53,859 nt of DNA from Nemertoderma westbladi (GCA_032718475.1 JAUCBJ010008148.1:1-53859); one strand, 5' to 3'. Positions 19,312-30,613 are shown, numbered from the stretch's first letter. Notes: generated from the letters alone by a model not told the origin. Numbers and translations are program-made.

Positions 19312-19383
19312 TGGAAAATCAGCCTCAGATACGTTGATAGTGTTGGTTTTAGCTATTATACGGGTTTCAATTTGTCACCTGCA

Positions 19384-19675
19384 TCACCAAGGTTCCACCT
19401 TGGTGTAATGGTTGCATTGAATTCACATCTCCCATAGGTCGTGGGTTTGATCCTCACATGGGCCAGGGCAGATTTCGTTTCGGCACGAATGCTTTAAAGG
19501 GACCAGCCAGGGCGCATCTCGGCCTTGCATCCTTAAGTGGTAGCTAAATGAGTACTGGAGTTTCCTCTGGGGAGTAAAGTTCTGGGGGAACCACACTGGA
19601 AATAAGTCATCAGACTTTGTGCGTAATCCCTGGCCTAGCGGCCCAAGAAAATTTACTTTTTTACTTTTACTTTTT
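19384..19675 (+). mobile_element. tRNA-derived SINE with 7-bp target duplication
   Basis: The head contains a box A-like TTGGTGTAATGGTTGC and a box B-like GTGGGTTTGATCC about 35 bp later, the internal RNA polymerase III promoter of a tRNA. It is followed by a body of about 200 bp ending in a TTTACTTTTACTTTTT tail. The string ACCTGCA stands directly before (19377-19383) and after (19676-19682), a target-site duplication. The element lies between the hypothetical gene and the element-B polymerase. Confidence 0.85.
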
Positions 19676-19810
19676 ACCTGCAAAGAAACAGAAAGTTGCT
19701 GTTACCTCATTTCCGGTAGATGAGGCTAATAATTTTACTTCAAAAGCATAGTTCATGCCAGGAAACCCTTATTGGTGATTGGTGATCGTTTTAAAATTAT
19801 TTTGCTCAGT

Positions 19811-19821
19811 AGCATATAAAT
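19811..19821 (+). promoter_or_regulatory. TATA box upstream of the element-B polymerase
   Basis: AGCATATAAAT is the same string as at 482-492 in element A. The polymerase start at 19919 lies about 100 bases downstream. A TTATTATTATT microsatellite (about 19870-19897) lies between the two, as an AT-rich stretch does in element A. Confidence 0.45.
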
Positions 19822-19918
19822 GTTTAGATATAGTCAATAACATTTCATTTCATATTAATCTTTGGTGATGTTTTATTATTATTATTATTATTATTATATA
19901 ATCTAAACAAACTTCAAC

Positions 19919-22842
19919 ATGGATAAAATAGTAATATGTTGTTCATTCTGTCATATGAATGTAACTAGACATAATTATTTACGTCACCTAAAGTCGTATT
20001 TTGAAGGTTATTCTTGTTTTAAGAGTCATGTCACGACTTCATGCAGTGAAAATTTGTAAACAACATGAATCAACTACGGGCTGTAAAGAAATGGAGTTTT
20101 GCACTTATCAATTGACTTGTTCTATCTGTAATAAAGAGTATACATATGATAATTATTTACGACACGACTGTCACTTGAAATGTTATTACACAAGAAAGCG
20201 TAAATCTCCGCAACATAAAAATATATTATCTAGAAAAAACTTAAGGATGGCTCTTGGTACATATGCAACAATTTTTACACGGGAACAACGCTCACAATAA
20301 TTGTCTTGAAATTTATGTCCATGACCTCCCAACTTCTAGAGATTATCCCGATGTAGAAACAGCATTAGCGCAAATTCGAGTTAATATTCTTTAGTTAATA
20401 TTAGACAGATTGAAAGAAATGAATGTTCTTAGACTGTGGTAGGTCTAAATGTATTAATGTACAGAACACATTTTTCAGAAGGTGAGCAATTAGAAACCTT
20501 TTATTTTAATTCTTCCAGTGGTGCTATTAATACTGTAGATTTATCAGAAAGTTTTTATCTATGGTTTGAGTATGTACTTGAAAATATATTACAAAAAATA
20601 GCCATGTTTAACACACATGGTTTGGGCTGTCGTATTAAATCTTTATTAAGAGTTGAAATTAAATTAGCTGAATCTAAGTGTAGCTCATTATTATATAAGG
20701 GATATGGATATATGGAATTACCTAAGGCTCTATTGAGTAAACGATATACAATAAATATACAAATGGCTGATAATGTCTGTTTCAAATGGGCTATTATAAC
20801 TGCAAAATTTAGAAGCAAAGTAAAAGATCATAAAAACCGTACTTCACAGTACAAAAATTATATGAGTCATTTCATTTTTGACAACGGGAAAAATGATTAT
20901 CCAACAGAGTGGCAGCTAGCGATTAAACTTTTTGAAAAACAAAATTCGAAAGATATAATTAATTTATTATGCTGGAATAACAACCGGAACTGGAATAACA
21001 GACCCCCGTATCTATATTAAGACAACCTCTGTTTAGTAAAATTACACCAGATAAAGAGTTATTAAATATATTACTTGTAGTAAAAAATAACAATGTGCCT
21101 AAACAAAATCATTATGTGTGCATAACTAACTTGAATCGATTGCTGAATACGAGAGCTCTTCATATCCGCAATAGACAATATTGTGAAAGATGTTTAGGGC
21201 ATTTTTATCGAAAGGAAGTTCTCCAACGACAACGTCTCGCCTGTTATCAAGGAAGAAGTCAACGCGAGAAACTACCTAATAAAAAAAGAACACACATTAC
21301 TTTTACAAATTTAGATAGAACCTTATCCCAATTGTTTGTCACCTACTTTGATATAGAATGTATCTTACAACCCTCAGTTAATAATCAATTTATACAGGAG
21401 CATATGCCGTGTGCTGTCAATTATTTAATTGTTCCAAATAGTGAATTAATTGATCCTCCAAAATGTCGTTTGAAAACATTCGTAAAGTCAAATAATAATA
21501 ATAATTGTATTCAAGATTTCTTAGATTCATTATATACTGATTTAACTGAATTATGTTGCTGGTCAAAAATATATACCCATAAAACTATATTATTTACTAA
21601 TATTGATTTTGTAAATTTTGAACAGGCAAAAATTTGTTTCTATTGTAATGTTACGTTAAATATTAATATAGGGAAAAACAGACATCATTCACATATTACA
21701 GGTAAATATATCGCGGTGGCCTGTAATAGGTGTAACCAAAGTTTATCAATGAAACGATACCTGTATGTACTTTGCGGGCACAATGCCAATCAGTACGATA
21801 TACATTGTATATTACAAACCGGATTTAGAGATAAGAAATACATGGATTTGGATATAAAGGTTATACCGAGAAATACAGAATGATATATTTCACTCAGTGC
21901 ATTTATCCCAATTAAAAACACTTCTAGAAAAATTGAGTTACGTGTCTTAGACACGTATCAATTTTTAAGCTTTTTCCTAAGTAATTTAGTTGAGTGTTCA
22001 ACAAAGGATGTAGCGAGTCATGATATAAGCTCAATTTTACCTATTACTCTACAAGAAATGAAATATTTTTACCCAAACTTTAATAACTCAACAATTAATC
22101 GGAAAGGAGTATTTCCATACGAGTACTTGACAGATATAAATAAATTTAATGATACAGGTTTGCCATCTATAAATAATTGTTTTAGTAACTTAAGTAAAAA
22201 AACATGTACAATTGAAGATTATAGGTTTGCTGGATTATCATGGGTAGAATTCGACTGCGTGAATCTCAAAGATTATCTTTTAGTCTATTTAAAACTCGAT
22301 GTTTACTTGCTTACTGATATATTTGAGAATTTTAGGAATGTTTGTAAACAAATTTACGATTTAGAAGTTATTCATCTATTCACGATCAAACATTACAATT
22401 ACCGTTAGCCCCTGAGCATTTAAGTAAAAATGAATCAATGCTTTCCCCTTATATGAGGGAACAATTTAATAACTTATCGACACAAAGAGGCACCTCCGGT
22501 AAATATAAGATGTCAACTCCAAAACTCTTGCTGACACAATTTGATAAAGAATTTTATCATATACATTTGAAACTGTTAACATTTTATATAAAACAAGGAT
22601 TAATTGTTACTAAACTACATAAATTATATTCTTTTCAAAAAGAATTTGTATTTAAAAATTACATAGATTTTAATATTAATCAAAGACAACTAGCAAAAAG
22701 TTACATTGAAACGGCTGTTGCAAAGCTGCTTAATAACTCTTTATTTGGTAAGACAATAGAAAAGATACGGGAACAATGTAACTTTCGTATCGCAAATAGC
22801 AATGATAAATGTGACCAATTGGTGAAACATATTAATCATTAA
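19919..22842 (+). pseudogene. DNA polymerase B pseudogene (element B)
   Basis: This is a decayed homologue of the element-A polymerase, read in at least five frame segments: 19919-20000, 20040-20300, 20436-21020, 21095-21883, and 22058-22842 with an internal join. Preserved landmarks are the N-terminal C2H2-type finger (CSFC...HNYLRHLK), exonuclease motif I (YFDIE, about 21349), motif II (CGHNANQYD, about 21775), motif III (YLKLDV, about 22290) and polymerase motif B (LNNSLFGK, about 22730). The part that should carry motif A is missing: at about 22385-22392 the reading jumps by roughly 90 codons. The gene is cut off at about 22842, before motif C. The enzyme is dead. It is about half identical to the element-A protein by eye, so the two Polintons are different families. 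Confidence 0.85.
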
Positions 22843-22864
22843 CAATTTATAATATATAATAATA

Positions 22865-25800
22865 CATCATAAGACCCTAAACAAAATCGAATCTATAAAT
22901 TCCAGGGTTATGATCGCAACATTTGATGGAAATCCCAAGGCAACAGTTATATGTTGCTACAGTCCAACTAATGCCTCAGAGCCAGAACAAGCAGTCAAGT
23001 TTTATGAAGAACTAACTGGACTTATAAAGGACATTCCGAGACACAATGTTAAAGTCATTGTCTGAATGCGCAAATTGGCCCAGAAGACATCAAGGGTTAC
23101 ACCTATAACACCAGCTCTAACAGAAATGGGTACTTACTTTTAGACCTAATGGAAGAATGTGAATTGATACCAACAAAAAACCCATTCGAAAAGAGTAAGG
23201 GGAAGCTATGGACCTTTCAATAACCTAATGGAACCAAAGCACAACTGGATTACATCCTTATAAACAAAAAGTGGAGAAACAGCATGATCAACTGGGAGGC
23301 ATACAGCTCGTTCAACCTAATTAGTTTGGACCACAGAATTGTGACTACAGAGATAAGACTCAGTTTGAGAGCCAGCAAACCCAGGACAAGCAAGCAAATC
23401 AACTATGACTGGGAGAAACTCAGAACTGACAATGCTGTAAAGGATGCTTATACAGTAGAAGTTCAAAACCGCTTTGAAGCACTTCAGTCAATGGATGAAG
23501 ACCAATCCACCAATTCAATATACCAGAATATAATAACAGCCCTCAAGGAATCAGCTAAGAGGCATATCCCCCAGAAACCTAAACGGAAACTACTACTACT
23601 ACTACTACTAGGATCGGCATGCTGCATTGCAGCTGCATTTTTAAGAATGCTGTGCCGGCTTGTCAACAAAATTGCACTGCCACAACTCCCTATCACCCAT
23701 GACATTTGCTAGATCATCCGCATCTTTAAGGCCAGTGTCCTTTAAGATGCGTCTCAAGAAAGTCATGGGCTGTCCACCATGCTTATTCACTCCATGAGGC
23801 TGCCAAAGTACAAGATTATGCACTGGCTGGTCCTCACGGCGATAGCAATGTCCTGCAAAGCGGAGGCGATTTTGTTCTAGTGTCAAGCTTGGGGGAACCA
23901 ATGAGACACCTCCAATGTTATATAGTGTCTGGTTGGAGATGTGTGCATTGTACTTGACGCAATGTACCCGGCGTAGCATTCTTGTGAATGTGCCATCCAG
24001 AGATTTGGTGTCCTCAGCAGTTAGAGCCCAGCATGGACTCCCGTAGAGGAGTACTGGAACTACTGCTGCTCTAAATAATCGGACCTTAAGTTTCCGATTA
24101 ATTCTAGGTGACTTCCAAATCCTGGAAAGCCTATTCAAGGCTGCCCATGCCTTTCCCTTACGTATTCGAAGGTCCTCACCTGACTTCCGGATCCATGATC
24201 CCAGGTAACAGAAGTCGTCCACATGCTCAAGCATACCATCCTTTGAGCTTATGCTCATCCGATCAGAGACTTGCTGAGGACTTTCAAAGTTAACTGTCAG
24301 AATTTTGGTCTTTCTGGAGTTAATAAAAAGACCAACACTAGAAGCAGCATGTTCTAATGAGCTGAGGAGCCGCTGGGCTCCCTCTAATGATTCTGAGAGT
24401 ACTCCTAAGTCATCAGCAAAGTCTAGATCAGTTAGGTACTTGGCAGGATTTCCTCGACTTCTGGAGCCAGTAGGTGGAGTTATCATCACCCCATCATCAT
24501 TATGATGATCTAAGGACATGCGTAGAACGGAAACGGAAACAGTATGTGCCATGGCAAAACTCTGAGGTTACTTGTAAGAGAGAAGATCTTAAGATAGCCT
24601 ACAAAGTTAAAACCGAACAACCAACAACCGAAAACATTAACAAGGTTGAGAAAGCTAAGGATGATCTTAAATTGGCCTACAACATCAGCCAGGAAAAGTA
24701 CATACAGGATAAAACTGAAGCAATTACAACTGCTCACATACAGCAACAATCAAGACTTACCTGGCAAACTGTAAATGAGGTATCTGGTCGGAAAAGTTGT
24801 GCAAAGGGGCGCCTCAAAGCCGATAGTCCTGAAGAACGTGTTGGGAAGTGGAAAAATCACTTCAGCAACTTGCTTGGGTAGCCACCAAACATCGAGGTCA
24901 GCCCTACAAGGAAAATATATGACAAGACACTACCAATAGTAACAGGGGACTTCACACCTGCCGAACTCCAAAGAAGCATTAAAAGCATGTCCAATAATAA
25001 GGCAAGTGGATTAGATGAAATCCCAGCGGAACTATGGAAAACCGGAGTGCTAAATAGACCATTATTGAATGTTTGCAACTGGATGTTAAAAGGGGAAAAG
25101 CCACCACCAATTTGGACTAAAGGTCAACTAAAGCCTCTCCCCAAGAAAGGAGACCTTGGCATACCAACAAACTATCGTGGGATCTGTCTGCTTGTGGTAG
25201 CTGCCAAAATATACAATAAAATGATTCTATATAGGATTAGGCCTCACATAGAGAAACTACTGCGTAAGAGCCAAAACGGATTTCGACCAAGTAGATCAAC
25301 AATAGCTCAGATACTTGCACTACGGAGACTGATTGAAGGAATTAAGTCAAAGAATCTCCCCGCAGTCATGACTTTTGTGGACTTCAAGAAGGCATTCGAC
25401 TCCATCCATAGATGTAAAATGCTTGAAATCCTAAGAGCTTATAGAATACCAGAAGTAATTGTTGCTGGCATTGGATTGTTATATTGTGACACAGAAGCGC
25501 AGGTACTCTCACCAGATGGTGAAACTGAGTTTTTCTCAATCCTGGCTGGCGTACTGCAAGGTGACACATTAGCACCATTACTATTTGTAATTGTGCTGGA
25601 TTACGCAATGAGGACGGCCACAAAGGGTGAAGATCTGGGATTCACACTTCAAGAATGCAGAAGTAGTAGATATCCGGCAACTACAGTCACAGACACCGAC
25701 TTTGCGGATGACATCGCCCTGCTCTCTAATACGCTAGCAGATGCACAGCTTCTACTAAATAAAGTGGAGAGGGCTGCTAAGGAGGTTGAATTGCATATAA

Positions 25801-25992
25801 ATGCTACCAAGACCGAATTCATGACCTTTAATGTTGATGGAAACTTGACAACCATTGATAATAATTAACTAAGGAAGGTCGATGACTTCCGACAACTATC
25901 GACTTGCGACAACTATGGAGAATCGGGAAGCCTGGAAGGATCTCATTTCCACTGTCCGAGTTTGCTCAACCTAGTAGTAGTAGTAGTAGTAT
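22865..25992 (+). mobile_element. RTE-like LINE, 5'-truncated, internally deleted (LINE 1)
   Basis: The first readable part (about 22870-23270) is the C-terminal half of an apurinic-type endonuclease (MIATFDGNPKATV, CCYSPTNAS), broken by a stop and small indels. The frame 23284-23580 continues it. After the nested insertion, 24531-24881 and 24987-25868 give a linker and reverse transcriptase (NYRGICLL, NGFRPSRST, FVDFKKAFDS, AGVLQGDTLAP and the catalytic FADD at about 25702). After 25868 the thumb is deleted and only the C-terminal MENREAWKDLISTVRVCST part is left. The 3' end is a (TAG)n tail at 25972-25990. The clade call (RTE-like) rests on overall similarity. It joins directly to the broken element-B integrase on the right. 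Confidence 0.85.
23591..24530 (-). mobile_element. Second LINE copy nested inside LINE 1 (LINE 2)
   Basis: AAACGGAAAC occurs directly before (23581-23590) and after (24531-24540), a perfect 10-bp target duplication. Read on the - strand, the insert holds the 3' part of a reverse transcriptase of the same general family (LTDLDFADDLG, then NSRKTKILTVNFES, FCYLGSWIRKSGED and the C-terminal MGDRELWQCNF), then a (TAG)n tail at its 3' end (23591-23612 on +). The frame 24552-23641 is intact, so it is younger than its host LINE and 5'-truncated. Confidence 0.9.
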
Positions 25993-26760
25993 CTCCAACT
26001 TGAAATTTTATTTTCTTGTGATTAATCTGTCTATATTTCCCATATAATCTATTAATTAATTCAGTTTCATTAAATGTATTAACTTCAATGGGCATCATTT
26101 GTATAGTCCTATGAAATTACCTATTATAAGCGAAAATAAGCTTCGGTAAAATTTTTATCCAAACATTATTCCCACGTTGCGTGAAAATTTTGAAAATTTT
26201 TGTTTTTAATGTTCTATTGAATCTCTCAACTATAGCCGCCTTATTCACAGAGTACATTACGTAATACCGTACTCCAATAGTATCTAAATATTTCCTCACA
26301 GATTTATTTAGAAACTCATATCCTTGATCAGTCGCGATTCTGTTTGGTTTACCTTTCTGGAATATTTTTTGCAATATAATAATAATTTCAATACCTGTTT
26401 TTGTTTTTATACTGTAGGCAAAAGCAAGCTGGCTAAAGGCGTCAATACATGTTAATATATAGTTATAATTATTATTTTGTGATTTATATTGCTGCATATC
26501 CACCAGACCTATCATATATCTTTTAACCCTCCCGTAAATATTTAGATGTTGGATAATGATGTCTACGTGATGCGTGAAGGGAGTATGTCTTTTGTCCGCT
26601 CAACCATTTCTGGGCTTGAGATGGTTTGATGTTTGCTGCTTTGGCTAATTTTGCGATACTTGCAAAACCCGCAGGTGATGAAGGATCTGAATAAAATTCT
26701 TAACAGTTTTTTGTCTAAGCTCCGGTTTAAAATCGGCCTCATCTTGCGTGGCATCTTTTT
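25993..26760 (-). pseudogene. Polinton integrase pseudogene (element B)
   Basis: Read on the - strand from about 26754, the N-terminal part has GFASIAKLAKAA, WLSGQKTYSLH and HYPTSKY (frame switch near 26690, stop at about 26525). Then 26515-26117 gives the catalytic core with VDMQQY, TDQGYEF and VERFNRTLK, which carry the first Asp region, the second Asp and the catalytic Glu. An in-frame stop follows at about 26117, then the start of the SH3-like region to 25993, where LINE 1 begins. The SH3-like and chromodomain parts are not found on the other side of the LINE. The first aspartate context (MIGLVDM) differs slightly from element A. It is non-functional. Confidence 0.85.
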
Positions 26761-26805
26761 GACAACCGCAAGTAATATGTATATTCAAATCTTTTATAAA
26801 GGGCA

Positions 26806-26991
26806 TCACCGTAAAAACAGCTGAAATTTTTTTATTTTCTTTGAAGTTGATGTTTTGTTGGGTTTTCTTTTTGTAGTATTTACTCTAGGTATATCTTGAG
26901 GTTTTAAATCAGTAGCTAACGGTTTACTCGGTACTAAATATAATTTTCTAAATGTTACTCCCGTTTTAACCATTACTAGTATTATTACCAT
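26806..26991 (-). pseudogene. Conserved unknown upstream of integrase, remnant (element B)
   Basis: This 61-codon frame contains FRKLYLVP, matching FKKLYLV of the element-A protein at 9296-9757, and has a lysine-rich end. It sits between integrase and basic protein exactly as in element A. Most of the C-terminal half is missing. The start could be the ATG at 26970 or the one at 26991. Confidence 0.45.
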
Positions 26992-27371
26992 CCGCGGTTA
27001 ATTCTTTTCACAATAGCCGCTCCAGCGGCGGTGGCACCAGCCCCCGCAGCGAGTTTTGCGCCAATGCCGTGTAGGGGTATTAGAAACGGAAGTATACCAC
27101 CAGATTGATTGGTTAACTTTTTTCTGTAACTTGATATATTTTTTGTTTTGCAGTTGAATGATTTTAATACCTTTTTATAACAACAAATATTTCTAAATTT
27201 TTTCAAATTTGTCAATTGTACGTTACCTTTTAGAACATTTAATGCAGTATTTACATTGAGCCGTATTAATTCGTTACTCGCGGTATGGTTAATAAAATAA
27301 GTTCTTTGTTGAGGGGTAGCGCTGCGTAGAAATTCCAATTCGTTACGATATTTCTGCATAAGTTTTTTCAT
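26985..27371 (-). CDS. Small basic Polinton protein (core or minor virion candidate), element B
   Basis: This 128-residue homologue of the element-A protein at 7985-8446 shares an N-terminal LEFLRSATPQQR, then ALNVLKGNVQ, then YRKKL...QSGGILPFLIPL. The C-terminus continues with an alanine/glycine-rich hydrophobic part (GAKLAAGAGATAAGAAI) and a basic end. The GG plus hydrophobic region is the best-conserved feature of the family and suggests a membrane-active or capsid-internal role; this is inference. The frame is intact, unlike its neighbours. Confidence 0.6.
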   Translation of the reverse strand: MKKLMQKYRNELEFLRSATPQQRTYFINHTASNELIRLNVNTALNVLKGNVQLTNLKKFRNICCYKKVLKSFNCKTKNISSYRKKLTNQSGGILPFLIPLHGIGAKLAAGAGATAAGAAIVKRINRGW

Positions 27372-27404
27372 TGTTGCAACATTACTGAAAATTGTTACAA
27401 AATA

Positions 27405-28116
27405 TTAATTATTATTATTATTATTATTTTCGCTACGTTTATAGTCAATGTAATTTTTAATGTAACAATTATGATTACGAAATATAGCCGATCTAAATCT
27501 TAAATGTTCGGGTGTTTCCTGTCGTAAATCAATTAAGAAATGCGAAAATGGTTCAATAGTCGCATCTTGATAGGATTCTATTAACAATTTGGTCTGCCCT
27601 GGTAACATCTGCTTTGCGAAATTTAAAACCGATAAACTGTCTCGTTGATTTTTCATTAATACTAAGGTATGGCTATTAATTGATCTTGTACGGTTATGCT
27701 TCCCACCGTAAAACATGTTTTGCGTTATGAAACAAATAAATATATTGGAATGATGAATGATTATGAATGAATGAATGAATTGATCGAATCGAATTGATGA
27801 ATGAATGAATGATTAAGGCTGTACTGGACTCAGTTTCTGTTAATAAATCGTCTATAATTAATAAATCTCGGCTATTTACTAAACTATCTATATTTTCAGG
27901 CAAACCTTTGTAAAGGTGAGTAATACCAGGAATAGTCGGGGGATTGCTCCCGTAACAATACAATAGTCGCAAGGGGGGTTTGTTGAAGCAACCATTCTTG
28001 TGTTTAATTAAGTTGCCAACAAAGGTAAATTTACCCGAACCAGATGGACCAGATATTATCATACTCGTTCCCATTTGAAAGTTTAAATTATATGGACCTG
28101 AATTAAAGTCAGCCAT
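27405..28116 (-). pseudogene. Packaging ATPase pseudogene (element B)
   Basis: This is the - strand homologue of the element-A ATPase. The first part (28116-27835) has the P-loop GPSGSGKF, with a phenylalanine where the Ser/Thr should be, then YCYGSNPPTIPGITHLYKGL and Walker B LLIIDDLL. The second part (about 27745-27405) has ITQNMFYGG, NRTRSINSH and FAKQMLPG. Between them a GAAT/ATTC tetranucleotide expansion (27751-27815) replaces coding sequence and changes frame. The ATG at 28116 follows an AT-rich spacer. Confidence 0.85.
27751..27815. repeat. (GAAT)n microsatellite inside the ATPase gene
   Basis: Repeated TGAATGAATGAATGAAT runs are broken by ATCGAATCGAATTGA. They lie exactly where the coding sequence of the ATPase between Walker B and the ITQN segment should be, so this is an expansion that broke the gene. 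Confidence 0.8.
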
Positions 28117-28537
28117 TTATTATTATTATTAAGATATATCAACAATACAATATAATATAATATAACATAAAGAACCATCACCATTACTATGTATATAACA
28201 ATAATTGATGCAACTACAATATTAGTACTGTATATTTAATAAATACGTGTCACAACTGTCACCCAACTATAGGTGCTATTTCCGATTGTTGTATTGACTT
28301 AATCAATGTAATTCAATGAGTATTAGCATCTTTATACACGAGATAATGATAGGTAATATTAGCAGCTCGGAAATTACTTCCCTGGAATTTTGCACTAATG
28401 ATTTTTCTATGTACGCTGCTGAAAAAATAAGGGACATAGTAGCAAAACCGTCGTACTACATTTCTATAAAAAATATTCTCCAATATTGTAAATAAATCAC
28501 CAGGATCATTACTTTGCGCGGAAATATAAGTTATATT
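28117..28537. other. AT-rich spacer between ATPase and RING gene
   Basis: No clear gene is seen. A 59-codon open frame (28316-28495, + strand, starting MSISIFIHEIMIGN) is present but lies opposite to its neighbours and has no recognisable motif, so I do not annotate it as a gene. Confidence 0.3.
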
Positions 28538-29870
28538 TCATAGCTCTTTCCAATAATAGGGTTCGTATCTCGCCAACTTCATATTTAACTTAGATATGGG
28601 TGTGCGACAAATAGGACAAATTTTAGAACAATAATTATTAATTTCGGAATATTGTACAATACATCTCATGCAAGTTCCATGTTTATTTTCACATTTATAA
28701 TAATCTCGATATTGCAATAATTTATGTTCGCGGTATTTCAACTTTTCACAACGCAAGTTGAATATTTTTTCGAATTTATTTAAAATGAATATTCCAATAT
28801 CAATACTGGGTGCGGGAACATGAAATTTGGTTATATTCAATGGACTGGGGGCGATTTACGGGCGAATAATGGGGCAACTTACGGGGTACGGGACTCATAT
28901 CAGATATTTAAGGGCCAGGGGTGGGAGACAAAGTCAAGCAGTACTCAGGTTTACCTGAATACTATTATGCCTAGCCAACTTTCTGCTGCCTGTAGAGGTG
29001 GATTTGGTAACTCACTAGGCCTAGGGACAAGGACTGCCCTTAGCGGTCCCTGGCCAACAGCAGTTATTACGAGCCTGAATAAGGACTCGGAAAGTCTGCT
29101 GCTTGTGTCAGGGATTTGCGACGGGAACCGACAGACAGATCCTTAGCAGTCCCTGTTCACCGGCAGTTATTACGAGCCTGAATAAGGACTCAGAAAGCTT
29201 GCCGGCTATGCCAGGGACTTGCGATGGGTCAACCGACTAAACGGAGGAAGGGTTTGACGAGGACTGCCTTCCTGGAGTGGGTTACACGACTGGCGTTAGT
29301 ACGAGCCTGAAAAGGACTCGGAAAACTACCAACAGTTGGGACTCACAACGGGCTGACAGACCCCTTGCCAACTTCGGGGTTCGGGAAGGGTGGGACGGAC
29401 ATGAAACAGGGTCGACCGACACCGACACTATGGTACCGAGACTAGGACCGAGGGAAAATTGGGAACATTAGTTAGGTTAAAATCTAAAGCGAACAGTTGG
29501 TAATTAAATAATGTACTGTAGGAATTTATATTGTCGTATATTATTGTGAATATTTGGTGTATATTGATGTGGGGAAGCCCAACTTATTCTCAATCAAGAT
29601 TCAATGAGATTTGGTCAAGATTCAACGTTGTACAAGGTTCAATTGTAGGGAAGTTACATTAAAGATTATATCCAACCAATGCAACCTTTTCTCAACCGCA
29701 ATCTTGCATTTAAGAAAGTACTCCTTCTCCACTCCCAATATCCGGTGACTGGCCGGAATCCCGTGGTTTGAAAATTCCGCCTCCAGCCTCGAGGTTTTCC
29801 CCCTTGGTGTTGGGAATAACGGCAACAATTTAGAATAGCAAACTGGACATTTTTTGTTTAAAATATCCAT
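28538..29870 (-). pseudogene. RING-finger protein split by a 1 kb insertion (element B)
   Basis: Read on -, the 5' part (29870 to about 29812) starts MDILNKKCPVCYSK, giving the first CxxC pair of a RING finger. The 3' part (28819-28538) has CENKHGTCMRC (C-x3-H-x2-C-x2-C) and CPICRTPIS, the remaining ligands. The loop between would be near 50 residues, long but within the known range. RING proteins act as E3 ubiquitin ligases, and viral versions often alter host defence or protein turnover; which applies here is unknown. The insertion 28820-29811 separates the halves and the frames no longer match across it. Confidence 0.6.
28820..29811. mobile_element. About 992-bp insertion with GGGAA duplication and internal repeats
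   Basis: GGGAA occurs at 28815-28819 and 29812-29816, compatible with a 5-bp target duplication. Inside, three imperfect copies of a block of 100-150 bp (29055, 29165 and 29290 regions) share CAGTTATTACGAGCCTGAAT, AAGGACTCGGAAAG and CAGGGA(T/C)TTGCGA. Similar CTGCC...GG(T)CCCTGGCC segments accompany them. No terminal inverted repeat or transposase is seen, so the class is unknown. Confidence 0.5.
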
Positions 29871-29936
29871 TTTCCAAATCTTAAAGTAAATTGAAAATAA
29901 TTACCTCAATACACATCAAACAAATCTGATATACTG

Positions 29937-30475
29937 TGTTAGCTTATTCAATCCCGCTAACACCCCATAAAAGTTAAGCCGATAAGCAATATTGGGGGCC
30001 ACGAGGTTGGGTAATCACCAACTCGTGTCACCCCAATAAGAATGGGAAGGAGAAGCACACAATGAGGGTCAGGGGCCAAACCCCTAACCCAGAGAGAACA
30101 GGTGGAGTGAAGGGGATCACTCCAAAGGCGCCAACAAGGGTACCAACCAATCAGGAGGGGGGAAAGGCATCGATTGGGTACCAATAAGGCCGCTGTGCAA
30201 TATAACCAGTTACCTGTAATCATATCAGTTCAGTTATCTCAGTATCATATATTGGTGCTAGCTAGGTTAGTTAGTTTAGCTAGGGAAGGACCGGGACTTT
30301 AATTACCGTACCCCACCTTCCGTATCCGACAACATCATTTATATATCTTATATCCATATACCCGATTACATTATATACGACGAACGACACGAACTCTTTC
30401 ACCTTTCATACGCACAGCGGGGACGCATGAATTACACAACCGGATAAATCGGGATCCTTCCTGGATCCCGTCACA
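29937..30475 (+). repeat. 5' LTR of element C
   Basis: 539 bp, TG...CA ends. It contains a TCAGTTCAGTT initiator-like string near 30227 and TATA-rich DNA near 30335-30350, candidate promoter parts. It ends CGGATAAATCGGGATCC...GGATCCCGTCACA. Confidence 0.95.
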
Positions 30476-30613
30476 GTAATTAAATCCGAGCTGCCGCCCT
30501 AGCTAGACACAGTAATTAAATCCGTTCGGCAGTAACTAAATCCGAGCTGCCGCCCTAGCTAGACTCAGTAATTAAAACCTAGACTCAGTGACTACCAGCC
30601 ACCAATCACCGAG
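30476..30613 (+). other. Leader of element C with short direct repeats
   Basis: No standard primer-binding site starting TGG follows the LTR. Instead CAGTAA(T/C)TAAATCCG occurs three times, two of them followed by AGCTGCCGCCCTAGCTAGAC. One of these may serve as primer site or packaging signal; I cannot identify the tRNA. Confidence 0.4.

Noticed and set aside
19390-19470. A tRNA gene
   Set aside because: Boxes A and B are present but the sequence cannot fold as a full tRNA, and the body, tail and target duplication show a SINE.
24474-24881. Independent gene on + starting at 24474
   Set aside because: Its first codons lie in the nested LINE; from 24531 it is the linker of LINE 1.
28820-29146. 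108-codon + frame at the start of the 1 kb insertion
   Set aside because: No motif; it runs across the insertion border, and the region is built of short repeats.
29957-30223. 88-codon - strand frame in the LTR (repeated at 43749-44015)
   Set aside because: Occurs in both LTRs only because they are copies; no motif, and LTRs are not expected to code here.
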